From Rhizobium sp. (GTDB taxonomy: Bacteria > Pseudomonadota > Alphaproteobacteria > Rhizobiales > Rhizobiaceae): a stretch of DNA of 25,962 nt. The stretch covers positions 1 to 25,962 of the forward strand of contig DNPN01000159.1 in the NCBI GenBank assembly GCA_003501385.1, given 5' to 3'. Positions within the stretch are counted from its first letter, which is position 1. Each line of letters begins with the position of its first letter. The translations under genes were made by a program, and so were the position numbers. Below, in pieces: positions 14,533 to 22,255 of the stretch. The notes under the pieces are model-generated. The model was not told the origin of the DNA, searched no databases, and saw only the letters and a program-made list of their open reading frames with translations.

Positions 14533-15945
14533 ATGTCAAATGTCGCATCCATACAGCAGACCGCGCCGGTAAGCGCCAGCAAACGCGGTTTTTATTTTGC
14601 CGCCTGGCGCTGGCATTTTTATGCTGGTCTTTACGTGACCCCCTTCTTAATCATGCTGGCTGTGACCGGCCTGATCATGCTGTGGAGTGCCGTGCTGGTG
14701 GGCCGTGATGGTGAAAATGCCTATACGGTTGCCCCGCAAGGCATTGAAAAACCCATCACGCAGCAAGCCGATGCCGCACTGGCCAAAGTGCCGGATGGCA
14801 ACTTAGCCCAATATATAGCCCCCCGCACCGCAGAGGGTGTCGCGGTTTTCCGCATCAGCAAGGGCAAGGACGACACCATGGTGGCCGTCAACCCCTACAC
14901 CGCCGAGGTTTTGGCCCAATGGAGCCGCCGCAATGCGCTTTATGATCTTGCCAACAAAATCCACGGCACCTTGCTGATCGGCGATGTCGGAGACCGTCTG
15001 ATTGAAATTGCCGCAGGCTTTGGCGTGGTTCTGATCATCACCGGCCTGTACATGTGGTGGCCGCGCAATGGGGAGCGCTTTTCCGATGTGCTGATCCCAC
15101 GATTTGCCGCACGCGGGCGGCAATTGTTCAAAAACCTGCATCGCACCATCGGCTTTTATGCATCTTTCATCCTGCTGGTTTTTCTGATCACCGGCCTGAC
15201 CTGGGCTGGTGTCTGGGGCGAGAAATTCACCCAGGCGTGGAGTACATTTCCAGCAGAAAAATGGGATAATGTCCCCCTCTCGGATGCCACTCATGCCAGC
15301 ATGAACCACGGCGGCATCAAGGAGGTTCCCTGGACCTTGGAGCAGACGCCAATGCCCATGTCCGGCTCCATGGCAGGCCATGCTGGCATTGCCGATGGAC
15401 AGCCTGTGACGCTGGAAACCATTGTGGCGTTTGCGCGATCCATAGGCTTTGATCATCGCTTTCAGCTGTCGTTCCCAAAGGATGACAAAGGTGTGTGGAC
15501 CATCTCCCGCGACACCATGAGCAATGACAGCGCCGACCCCACCTCTGACCGGTTCGTGCATATTGATCGCTACAGCGGCAAGGTTCTGGCCGATGTGACA
15601 TTTGCCGATTATGGCGTGGCGGGCAAAGCCATGGCCGTGGGCATTGCCTTTCACGAGGGCGATATCGGCCTGTGGAACCTCGCCCTTGTAACCGTCTATT
15701 GCCTCTGCGTGATCTTTCTCAGTGTCAGCGGCATTGTGATGTGGTGGCTCCGCCGCCCGCAGGGGGTTTCGCGGCTGATGGCCCCGGCCTATCCAGCCGA
15801 CATGCGCCTTTGGAAAGGCGGAGCCATCATCATGCTGATGGTGTCCCTGCTGTTTCCGCTGACGGGTCTCGCTCTGATCACCGTGCTTTTGCTTGATATG
15901 CTGCTGATCCGGCGGATTACACCGCTGAAAAAAGCACTGAGCTGA
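14533..15945 (+). CDS. PepSY-associated TM protein (PiuB-like)
   Basis: A 470-residue inner-membrane protein of the PepSY_TM family, found beside siderophore and metal uptake genes and thought to act in periplasmic metal reduction or release. Four main membrane regions are visible: about 32-55 after WRWHFYAGLYV, 157-175, 207-226 after LHRTIGFYAS, and 383-405, plus a C-terminal hydrophobic pair (about 430-458). Conserved histidines that could bind haem or metal are H28, H144 (NKIHGTLL), H203 (NLHRTIGF) and H374 (AFHEGDIG). The loop at about 254-283 is rich in His and Met (HASMNHGG, MPMSGSMAGHAG), suggesting copper contact. Start ATG 14533. The gene precedes the ABC importer by 50 bases. The copper role is inferred. 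Confidence 0.85.
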   Translation: MSNVASIQQTAPVSASKRGFYFAAWRWHFYAGLYVTPFLIMLAVTGLIMLWSAVLVGRDGENAYTVAPQGIEKPITQQADAALAKVPDGNLAQYIAPRTAEGVAVFRISKGKDDTMVAVNPYTAEVLAQWSRRNALYDLANKIHGTLLIGDVGDRLIEIAAGFGVVLIITGLYMWWPRNGERFSDVLIPRFAARGRQLFKNLHRTIGFYASFILLVFLITGLTWAGVWGEKFTQAWSTFPAEKWDNVPLSDATHASMNHGGIKEVPWTLEQTPMPMSGSMAGHAGIADGQPVTLETIVAFARSIGFDHRFQLSFPKDDKGVWTISRDTMSNDSADPTSDRFVHIDRYSGKVLADVTFADYGVAGKAMAVGIAFHEGDIGLWNLALVTVYCLCVIFLSVSGIVMWWLRRPQGVSRLMAPAYPADMRLWKGGAIIMLMVSLLFPLTGLALITVLLLDMLLIRRITPLKKALS

Positions 15946-15995
15946 GCGACCCTATCATGGCCTTCCAACATTCAATTCAAAAGAAGGTACACTTT

Positions 15996-17105
15996 ATGAT
16001 CAAGTCGATTTTGACCTTCGCCCTGATGGGCGTCACCCTGCTGTTTGCGGGGCAGGCCGCAGCCGATATTACTGTTACCGACGTCAAGGGCCGCACCGTC
16101 ACCCTGCCAAAACCGGCGCAGCGCGTGGTTTTGGGCTTTTACTATGAGGATTATCTGGCCGTGGCCGGTCCCGGTGCTATCGATAAAGTGGTCGCTCTGT
16201 CCCTTGGCACATGGAAAGACTGGCGTCCCAATCAGTTTGCCGCCTATGAAAAGGCCTTGCCAAAGCTCAGCGCCATTCCTGATATCGGCAACACCGAGGA
16301 TGGTAATTTTTCCGTCGAGAAAGTCATTGCGGCAAGGCCTGATCTGGTGATTCTCGCCGCATGGTCCTATGACGCACTGGGCGAGAGCGTTCACCGCATC
16401 GAAGAGGCTGGCATTCCGGTGGTGACACTGGATTACAACAGTCAGACGGTGGCAAAGCATGTTCTGTCCACGGAAGTTCTGGGCAAGGTGATGGGCACAG
16501 AAGAGCGAGCAAAAGAGCTGGCTGACAATTACCGCGATGCCATGGCCAATATCGAGACCCGTATCAAGGCCGCAGGCCCCACAACCAAGAAAGTCTATGT
16601 TGAACTGGCCCAGAAGGGTGCGGGCGACATTGGTAATTCCTATGGCAACAGCATGTGGGGATCGCTGATTGGCAGTCTCGGCGGCAACAATATCGCCAAG
16701 GGGCAGGTTGGCAATTGGGGACCGCTTAGCCCGGAATATGTACTGTCGCAAAAGCCTGATCTGATTTTTCTGGCTGGGTCTGAATGGCTGAACAAGCCAC
16801 AATCGGTGCCCGTCGGCTTTGGTGCCGACCCGAAATTGACCCGTGAGCGCATGGCGGCTTACGTTGCGCGCCCCGGCTGGTCAGAACTGCCTGCGGTGAA
16901 AAATGACAATATCTTTGCCATTTACCATGGTGGCTCGCGCACCCTGTCGGATTATGTTTACGCGGAATATATCGCCAAGCAGCTCTATCCAGATGCCTTC
17001 AAGGATGTGGACCCGGCAGAAAACCTACGCCAATTCTATGCAAAATGGCTGCCCATCAAGGCCGATGGTGTGTTCATGCTGCCCTATCGAGCCGCAGCCC
17101 AATGA
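15996..17105 (+). CDS. ABC transporter substrate-binding protein, siderophore/cobalamin type
   Basis: A 369-residue periplasmic binding protein of the FecB/BtuF class. A signal peptide (MIKSILTFALMGVTLLFAGQ, cleaved near AADITV at about 24) is followed by ITVTDVKGRTVTLPKPAQRVV, the usual opening of this class. The middle shows VEKVIAARPDLVILAAW, and the second lobe shows LSPEYVLSQKPDLIFLAGSEW. The end of the protein carries the expected helix with YAEYIAKQLYPDAF. I start at ATG 15996 (AAGAAGG upstream) rather than at 15957. It overlaps the permease start by four bases (ATGA 17102-17105). The ligand is not readable; by family it would be a metal chelate, and neighbours suggest copper. Confidence 0.9.
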   Translation: MIKSILTFALMGVTLLFAGQAAADITVTDVKGRTVTLPKPAQRVVLGFYYEDYLAVAGPGAIDKVVALSLGTWKDWRPNQFAAYEKALPKLSAIPDIGNTEDGNFSVEKVIAARPDLVILAAWSYDALGESVHRIEEAGIPVVTLDYNSQTVAKHVLSTEVLGKVMGTEERAKELADNYRDAMANIETRIKAAGPTTKKVYVELAQKGAGDIGNSYGNSMWGSLIGSLGGNNIAKGQVGNWGPLSPEYVLSQKPDLIFLAGSEWLNKPQSVPVGFGADPKLTRERMAAYVARPGWSELPAVKNDNIFAIYHGGSRTLSDYVYAEYIAKQLYPDAFKDVDPAENLRQFYAKWLPIKADGVFMLPYRAAAQ

Positions 17106-18169
17106 GTGTCTCACTTGATGCCCCGATGGAGGTCTTGCGCGTCGGCTATCGCCGCGCAGGCCAGAGGCACCGGCTATGGATCGTCACCATTGCGGCCCTC
17201 TTGCTGGTGCTTGCGGTGGCCGATCTGGTGTTCGGCCCATCTGGTATGAGTCTGGCTGATGTTGGCACAACGCTGATCACCGGGCCTTGGGGTGCGGACC
17301 GCATGAACGCCATCATTCTTTGGCAATTGCGCATGCCGCAAACCATCATGGGCATCATCGTCGGAGCCTGCCTTGGCCTTGCCGGGTTGAAGATGCAGAC
17401 CATTCTGGATAATCCGCTGGCAAGTCCTTTCACGTTAGGCTTTTCAGCTGCCGCAGGCTTTGGCGCGGCGCTCGCCATCATGTTCGGCGGGCTGATTGCT
17501 CTGCCTGTCTATATCACCACACCGCTGCTGGCCTTTGTGATGACGCTGGCCGCCTGCGGGCTGGTCTATCTCGTGGCGCTGATGCGCAGTACCAGCGCAA
17601 GCGTGCTGGTGCTGGCCGGGATTGCAGTGATGTTCTTTTTCCAATCCCTGCAAGCCCTGCTGCAATTTCTGGCCAGCCCGGAAGTGTTGCAACAGATTGT
17701 TTTTTGGCTGTTTGGCAGCCTGCTCAAGGCAAGCTGGTCCAGTGTCGCGGTGGCTGGTGCCATCTTGCTTCTCTGCCTGCCCGTCTGCATGATGGACAGC
17801 TGGAAACTGACGGCGCTGAGGTTGGGCGATGCCAATGCCACCAGCCTCGGCCTCTCGGTGGATGCCATCCGCCGTCGCAGCTTTTTGCTGATCGCCCTTC
17901 TCACCGCTGCCGCTGTTTCCTTTGTTGGCACCATCGGCTTTATTGGCCTGATTGCCCCGCATATGGCCCGCGCTCTGGTGGGAGAGGACCACCGCCTGAC
18001 CTTGCCACTCTCCGCGCTTTGCGGTGGCGTTCTGGTGATGGCGGCCTCGGTGATTGGCAAGCTGATCTCGCCCGCAGGTGCCTTGCCCGTGGGCATCGTC
18101 ACCGCCATTGCCGGTGTGCCGGTGCTGTTTGCGCTGATTATCCATCAAAGCGGAGGTCATAAAGCATGA
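17102..18169 (+). CDS. ABC transporter permease, FecCD family
   Basis: Inner-membrane permease of the FecCD/BtuC class, 355 residues with about ten hydrophobic segments. Hallmarks are WQLRMPQTIMGIIVGACLGL, MQTILDNPLASPFTLGFSAAAGFGAA and the coupling and late segment GTIGFIGLIAPHMARALVGEDHR, followed by LPVGIVTAIAGVPVLFAL. It imports the ligand delivered by the preceding binding protein. Start ATG 17102 overlaps the previous stop. Its own stop overlaps the ATPase start (ATGA 18166-18169), so SBP, permease and ATPase appear translationally coupled. Only one permease gene is present, so the channel is probably a homodimer. Confidence 0.94.
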   Translation: MSVSLDAPMEVLRVGYRRAGQRHRLWIVTIAALLLVLAVADLVFGPSGMSLADVGTTLITGPWGADRMNAIILWQLRMPQTIMGIIVGACLGLAGLKMQTILDNPLASPFTLGFSAAAGFGAALAIMFGGLIALPVYITTPLLAFVMTLAACGLVYLVALMRSTSASVLVLAGIAVMFFFQSLQALLQFLASPEVLQQIVFWLFGSLLKASWSSVAVAGAILLLCLPVCMMDSWKLTALRLGDANATSLGLSVDAIRRRSFLLIALLTAAAVSFVGTIGFIGLIAPHMARALVGEDHRLTLPLSALCGGVLVMAASVIGKLISPAGALPVGIVTAIAGVPVLFALIIHQSGGHKA

Positions 18170-18945
18170 CGCGTGGTTTGATGGTTCGACAGCTGAGCGT
18201 GAAACGCGGCAACACGCCGATTGTCCATGATGTCACGCTCCATCTGCAACCCGGCGTGCTGGCCAGCTGCATTGGACCCAATGGTGCGGGTAAATCGACG
18301 CTGCTGGGTGCGCTTGCCGGAAATTTTGCCACACAGGGCAAGATCACCTGGAATGGAGCCGCCCTTGAGCGGCAGATGATTGGCCATATGCCGCAGCAAT
18401 GCCAAATTGATGCTGATCTCACGGTCTTGCAGGTGTTGTTGCTGGGACGTCATGAGCGACTGGGCATACGCATCAAGGATGCGGATCTGGCCGTGGCTGG
18501 AGAAACCCTGCAAAAGCTTGAGATCATGCCCTTAGCCCATCGGCGCATGACCAGCCTCTCCGGCGGACAACAGCAACTTGTTCTGCTGGGCCAAAGACTG
18601 ATCCGCCAACCCAAACTGCTGCTTTTGGATGAAGCCACCAGCGCCCTTGATATGGCCCACCAGATGCGGGTGATGCAGCTGATCCGCGATTACGTCCAGG
18701 CCAGCGGCGCATTGGCCATTATGGCCATTCACGATCTCAATCTCGCCGCCCGCTATAGCGACGAAATCCTGCTGATGCATGCCGGACGGCTGGAGGCAAA
18801 GGGAGCCTTTGCCGCAGCCATCACCCCCGAATGTCTGGAACGGGTCTATGGCATGAAGGCCATGGTGCTGCCGGATATTGCCGGGGCAGCCGTTATTGTT
18901 CCTCTTCACCCCATGCCCCTCACACTTCAAGGACGATACCCATGA
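18166..18945 (+). CDS. ABC transporter ATP-binding protein, FecE type
   Basis: A 259-residue ATPase of the siderophore/cobalamin import family. Walker A is GPNGAGKST (about 37-45), the signature is LSGGQQQLVLLGQRL (about 131-145), Walker B is LLLLDEATSALD (about 151-162) and the switch histidine is in AIHDLNLAARYSDEI. The Q-loop reads HMPQQCQ. A short C-terminal extension (about 225-259) has low similarity to the family. It completes a binding protein-permease-ATPase importer. Its stop overlaps the PCu(A)C start (ATGA 18942-18945), tying the importer to the copper-chaperone genes that follow. Confidence 0.94.
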   Translation: MTRGLMVRQLSVKRGNTPIVHDVTLHLQPGVLASCIGPNGAGKSTLLGALAGNFATQGKITWNGAALERQMIGHMPQQCQIDADLTVLQVLLLGRHERLGIRIKDADLAVAGETLQKLEIMPLAHRRMTSLSGGQQQLVLLGQRLIRQPKLLLLDEATSALDMAHQMRVMQLIRDYVQASGALAIMAIHDLNLAARYSDEILLMHAGRLEAKGAFAAAITPECLERVYGMKAMVLPDIAGAAVIVPLHPMPLTLQGRYP

Positions 18946-19469
18946 AACATCTGGTTTTGACAGTCGCCACCGCATGGGCGCTCATGCTGACCCAGCCTGC
19001 CTTTTCCCATGAGGCCAAGGTCGGTGATCTCACCATCATCCACCCCTATGCTCGGGCGATGTTGCCGGGCGCGCAGGTGGGCGGTGGCTATCTGACCATC
19101 GAAAACGACGGAGCAACAGATGATCGGCTGATCGGTGTGACCAGTGAGAGGGCAAAAAGTACCCAGATTCACCAAATGAAAATTGCCGATGGCGTGATGA
19201 TCATGGGCGAGCTGAAAGAGGGCCTTACCGTGCCCGCCAAAACCAAAACCGAGCTGAAGCCCGGCAGCTATCACGTGATGTTCATGAATGTTTCCAAACT
19301 GTTCAAGCAGGGCGAAACAATCAAAGCCACCCTGACCTTTGAGAAGGCAGGCAAGGTCGATGTGGACTTTACGGTGGGTGCCGCCAATGGCAGTGACGAC
19401 AACAAGGATATGAGCGGGCAGATGGATGACCATTCCACCCACACCATGCCAATGGATATGAGCAAATGA
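18942..19469 (+). CDS. Copper chaperone PCu(A)C family protein
   Basis: A 175-residue secreted copper chaperone that, in characterised homologues, delivers Cu(I) to the CuA centre of cytochrome oxidase, often with Sco. A signal peptide ends near AFSHEAKVG (about residue 22). The copper site is intact: H77 and M88 (IHQMKIADGVMIM), then H111 and M113 (GSYHVMFM), with the family's LKPGSYHVMFM wording. A C-terminal tail (about 152-175) adds Met and His residues: DMSGQMDDHSTHTMPMDMSK, an extra copper-binding stretch. Start ATG 18942 has AAGGA upstream. It overlaps both the ATPase before it and the Sco gene after it (ATGA 19466-19469). Confidence 0.93.
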   Translation: MKHLVLTVATAWALMLTQPAFSHEAKVGDLTIIHPYARAMLPGAQVGGGYLTIENDGATDDRLIGVTSERAKSTQIHQMKIADGVMIMGELKEGLTVPAKTKTELKPGSYHVMFMNVSKLFKQGETIKATLTFEKAGKVDVDFTVGAANGSDDNKDMSGQMDDHSTHTMPMDMSK

Positions 19470-20059
19470 CACGAAATCCCAAAATCATTGCCGCTCTGGC
19501 AATTGCCGGGGTGTTTGTATCGGCCTTGGTGGGAATCATGATCTGGGTTGGGGTAGATAGCACCCGTCCCGGCCCCTTCACGGCGCAGTTTCATCTGGTC
19601 AATGACCAAGGCCAGCCGGTGGATCAGTCGATTTTCAAAGGCAGCCCGGCGCTGGTGTATTTTGGCTATACCCATTGCCCGGAAGTGTGCCCCACCACCC
19701 TGTTTGAAATAGCCGATTGGCTTAAAGCCCTCGGACCAGACGGCAAGCCGTTGAAAGCCTACTTCTTCAGCATTGATCCAGAGCGCGATACGCCGGAGAT
19801 CATGCAGGAATATCTCGGTGCCATCAGCAACCGTATCACCGGCATCACCGGCGATCCCGCCCAGATGAAAAAGGTGATTGATGGCTGGATGATCTATGCC
19901 GCGAAACTGCCAAGCGAAGACGGCAATTACCATATGAGCCACACGATTTCGTTACTGCTCATTGGCCCGGATGGTCGGCTAAAGGACATGATTCCTTATC
20001 AGACAGAAAAAGACGAAGCACTGAAAACGATCCGAACAGCGCTGTTGAAGCAGAGTTAA
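19466..20059 (+). CDS. Sco1/SenC family copper-insertion protein
   Basis: A 197-residue membrane-anchored, periplasmic thioredoxin-fold protein that helps build the CuA site of cytochrome c oxidase. An N-terminal membrane anchor (about 7-30) is followed by the GYTHCPEVCPTTLFE motif (Cys71 and Cys75). The third copper ligand, His159, is in YHMSHTISLLLIGPDG. Supporting stretches are FFSIDPERDTPE and RITGITGDPAQM. The start overlaps the PCu(A)C stop, consistent with the known PCu(A)C-Sco partnership. It is 29 bases upstream of copC. Confidence 0.94.
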   Translation: MTRNPKIIAALAIAGVFVSALVGIMIWVGVDSTRPGPFTAQFHLVNDQGQPVDQSIFKGSPALVYFGYTHCPEVCPTTLFEIADWLKALGPDGKPLKAYFFSIDPERDTPEIMQEYLGAISNRITGITGDPAQMKKVIDGWMIYAAKLPSEDGNYHMSHTISLLLIGPDGRLKDMIPYQTEKDEALKTIRTALLKQS

Positions 20060-20088
20060 AACAGCCATAACACCCAAAGGAGAAAACC

Positions 20089-20460
20089 ATGACCAAAGCA
20101 TTGAACATTCTTGCCGGCCTGACCTTTGTCGCAAGCCTTGCCCTCTCAGAACAGGCCTTTGCCCATGCGCATCTGGCCAGCGCCACCCCTGCCGACAAGG
20201 CAACCGTTGCCACTGCACCAAAGGAAATTGATCTGAGTTTTACCGAAGGTCTGGAGCTGAAATTTTCCGGCGTGGACGTGGTTGGCCCTGCCAAGGAAAA
20301 GATCAAGACCGGAGAGGCCGTTTTGAGCAAGGATGGCAAGGCGCTGACCGTGCCTGTTACCGACACGCTGAAGCCCGGCACCTATACGGTGGATTGGCAC
20401 GCTCTGTCGGTGGATGGCCACAAATCCAACGGCAGCACGAGCTTTACCATCAAGCCGTGA
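20089..20460 (+). CDS. CopC-like periplasmic copper-binding protein
   Basis: A 123-residue protein of the CopC/PcoC beta-barrel family, which binds Cu(II), and Cu(I) in some members, in the periplasm. A signal peptide ends near QAFA-HAHLASATPADK, so the mature protein would begin with His26, the expected Cu(II) amino-terminal ligand (H26, H28). The later ligands appear in VDWHALSVDGHKSNG (D109, H111). The methionine-rich Cu(I) loop of longer CopC proteins is absent; this is a short Cu(II)-only type. Start ATG 20089 has AAAGGAG seven bases upstream. Its stop overlaps the copD start (GTGA 20457-20460). Confidence 0.93.
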   Translation: MTKALNILAGLTFVASLALSEQAFAHAHLASATPADKATVATAPKEIDLSFTEGLELKFSGVDVVGPAKEKIKTGEAVLSKDGKALTVPVTDTLKPGTYTVDWHALSVDGHKSNGSTSFTIKP

Positions 20461-21353
20461 CACCCGACCAAGCCCTGATTATCAGCCGCTTTGTGATCGA
20501 CACTTGCGCACTCCTGCTCTGGGGTGCGCATGCATTTCTGTGGCTTGGAGTCTCACCGCCACTGGCCGAAAAGCTGCACGCGCGACTTGGCTTTGTCCTT
20601 CCGGGGGCCATAGTCCTTTTGGTTTTGGCTGCCACAGCCAAGATTGCGATACAGGCCGCGATTCTGGGTAATGGCTGGAGCGATGCATTCGATCTGTCAC
20701 TGATCCACGATCTCATCACCGCAACCCGCAGCGGATTGGCGCTTGCGGTACAGGCCGCCCTATCCTGTTTGCTTCTCATGAGATGGCTGTTGTTTCCAAA
20801 GCGCCGCATGGTAACCACCACGATTTTGGCGGGCTTGGTGCTGGCCAGTTTTTCCATCAGCGGCCACGCCGCCATGAATGGCGGGCCTGTTGGCCTGCTG
20901 CATCAACTCAATGACAGCCTGCATCTGCTGACGGCAGGCGCCTGGATTGGAGCCCTTGCGCCAGTGTTGCTGTTGCTCACCACCAGGCCCGATGAGCGGG
21001 ATTGGGAGAGCGCCATATCCGCCCTCATGCGGTTTTCCACCTTTGGCCATGGTGCTGTGGCCGCAACCCTGATCACCGGCGTGATCAATAGCCGGCTGAT
21101 TATTGGCCAGTTCTGGTTGGATACGACCGTGCCATTTCAACGTCTTTTGCTGGTGAAAATCATTGTGGTCGCGATGATAACGGCCATTGCCTGCATCAAT
21201 CGCTACGGTTTTGTGCCGCATATGGCGCTAGACCGCACAAGGGCTCTTCGGCTGTTGCGGCTTGGCACCGTTTTGGAAATCACTCTTGCCCTCATTGCCA
21301 TTGCGCTGGTGGCCTCCTTTGGCACCATGCCACCCGTTGCCGATGCGATGTAA
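20457..21353 (+). CDS. CopD family copper import membrane protein
   Basis: A 298-residue inner-membrane protein of the CopD/PcoD family with about eight hydrophobic segments, believed to move copper from CopC into the cytoplasm. Family features are RFVIDTCALLLWGAHAFLW near the start, the GLLHQLNDSLHLLTAGAWIG stretch (about 140-160) and the membrane-proximal RFSTFGHGAVAATLITG. The histidines in these stretches are candidate copper ligands. The start is GTG at 20457, overlapping the copC stop by four bases. An open frame upstream (to 20394) lies inside copC and is not used. It closes the cluster; the next gene is 83 bases away. Confidence 0.9.
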   Translation: MTPDQALIISRFVIDTCALLLWGAHAFLWLGVSPPLAEKLHARLGFVLPGAIVLLVLAATAKIAIQAAILGNGWSDAFDLSLIHDLITATRSGLALAVQAALSCLLLMRWLLFPKRRMVTTTILAGLVLASFSISGHAAMNGGPVGLLHQLNDSLHLLTAGAWIGALAPVLLLLTTRPDERDWESAISALMRFSTFGHGAVAATLITGVINSRLIIGQFWLDTTVPFQRLLLVKIIVVAMITAIACINRYGFVPHMALDRTRALRLLRLGTVLEITLALIAIALVASFGTMPPVADAM

Positions 21354-21402
21354 TCGATAAAAAGAGCTTTTCATTCCTTGAATTAACCGGACCACCTGTG
21401 AC

Positions 21403-21421
21403 AAAGTGCGTCTGCCACTTT
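21403..21421 (+). other. Small hairpin just before the amino acid SBP ribosome site
   Basis: AAAGTG-CGTCTGC-CACTTT forms a 6-bp stem with a 7-base loop. It lies 3 bases before the AGGAG ribosome site (21424-21428) of the next gene. In mRNA it could affect initiation there; the stem is short and AT-rich, so the effect may be small. Confidence 0.4.
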
Positions 21422-21435
21422 TCAGGAGAAATCAC

Positions 21436-22233
21436 ATGCCATTGCGCCGCGCCGTTCTCGCCGGTCTTTCCGCCCTTTTGCTTGCACCCTTGAGCTCGCT
21501 TGCGGCTAACCTGCCCAATCTGAATGGTATGAAAGTGGTCGTGGTCACAGAGAATGCCTATCCGCCATTGCAATTTGTCGACCCCGGCACGGGTCAGGCT
21601 GTGGGCTGGGAATATGATGCCATGAACGAAATGGCCAAACGGCTGAACTTCAAGGTAGAATATCAAAATACTTCTTGGGATGCGATGATTCAGGCGGTGT
21701 CCGATGGACAATACAACATTGGCATGACCGGCATTACCATCAAGGAAGAGCGCAGGGAAAAGGTGGACTTCTCCGACCCCTACATGCGCTCGCAACAGGT
21801 GATGCTAGTGCGCGGCGATGAAACCCGGTTTACCGATGCCAAGAGCTTTAAGGCTTTTGAAAAGGGCCTGATTGGCGCGCAAGCGGGCACAAGTCCATTT
21901 TACACCGCTGTTTATGAAGTGTTGGATGGCAATGAGCAGAACCCACGCATCAAGCTGATGGAAACCTTTGGAGCCACCGTACAGGCTTTGAAAACCGGCG
22001 ATGTTGATCTGGTGCTAAGCGATAGTGTGGCCGGAAAGGGCTATGTCGACGCCTCGAATGGTGCTTTGAAGATCGTTGGCGAGCCACTGGGTGCAGAAGA
22101 TTTTGGCTTTATTTTCCCCAAGGGTTCGGCTTTGGTAAAACCCATTAACGCCGTCATTGCAGAGATGAAGGCCGACGGCACGCTGGATGCCCTGAATCAG
22201 AAGTGGTTCGTCACCTATAAAATGGGTCAGTAG
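21436..22233 (+). CDS. Polar amino acid ABC transporter substrate-binding protein
   Basis: A 265-residue periplasmic binding protein of the polar amino acid (family 3) class. A signal peptide (MPLRRAVLAGLSALLLAPL, cleaved near SLAANLPN at about 24) leads into GMKVVVVTENAYPPLQFVDPGTGQ. The family signature follows: GWEYDAMNEMAKRLNFKVEYQNTSWDAMIQAVSDGQYNIGMTGITIKEERREKVDFSDPYM (about 58-117). I start at ATG 21436 with an AGGAGA site upstream; an earlier in-frame GTG at 21406 would delay the signal peptide. It is followed after 22 bases by its permease, with no ATPase in the vicinity. The ligand cannot be read. Confidence 0.92.
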   Translation: MPLRRAVLAGLSALLLAPLSSLAANLPNLNGMKVVVVTENAYPPLQFVDPGTGQAVGWEYDAMNEMAKRLNFKVEYQNTSWDAMIQAVSDGQYNIGMTGITIKEERREKVDFSDPYMRSQQVMLVRGDETRFTDAKSFKAFEKGLIGAQAGTSPFYTAVYEVLDGNEQNPRIKLMETFGATVQALKTGDVDLVLSDSVAGKGYVDASNGALKIVGEPLGAEDFGFIFPKGSALVKPINAVIAEMKADGTLDALNQKWFVTYKMGQ

Positions 22234-22255
22234 TGCCACGGGTAGGATATCATCC

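Noticed and set aside
14803..15654. A 283-codon minus-strand open frame over the PepSY gene
   Set aside because: Shadow frame with His/Gly/Gln-rich composition and no domain; the plus-strand gene has membrane segments and conserved histidines.
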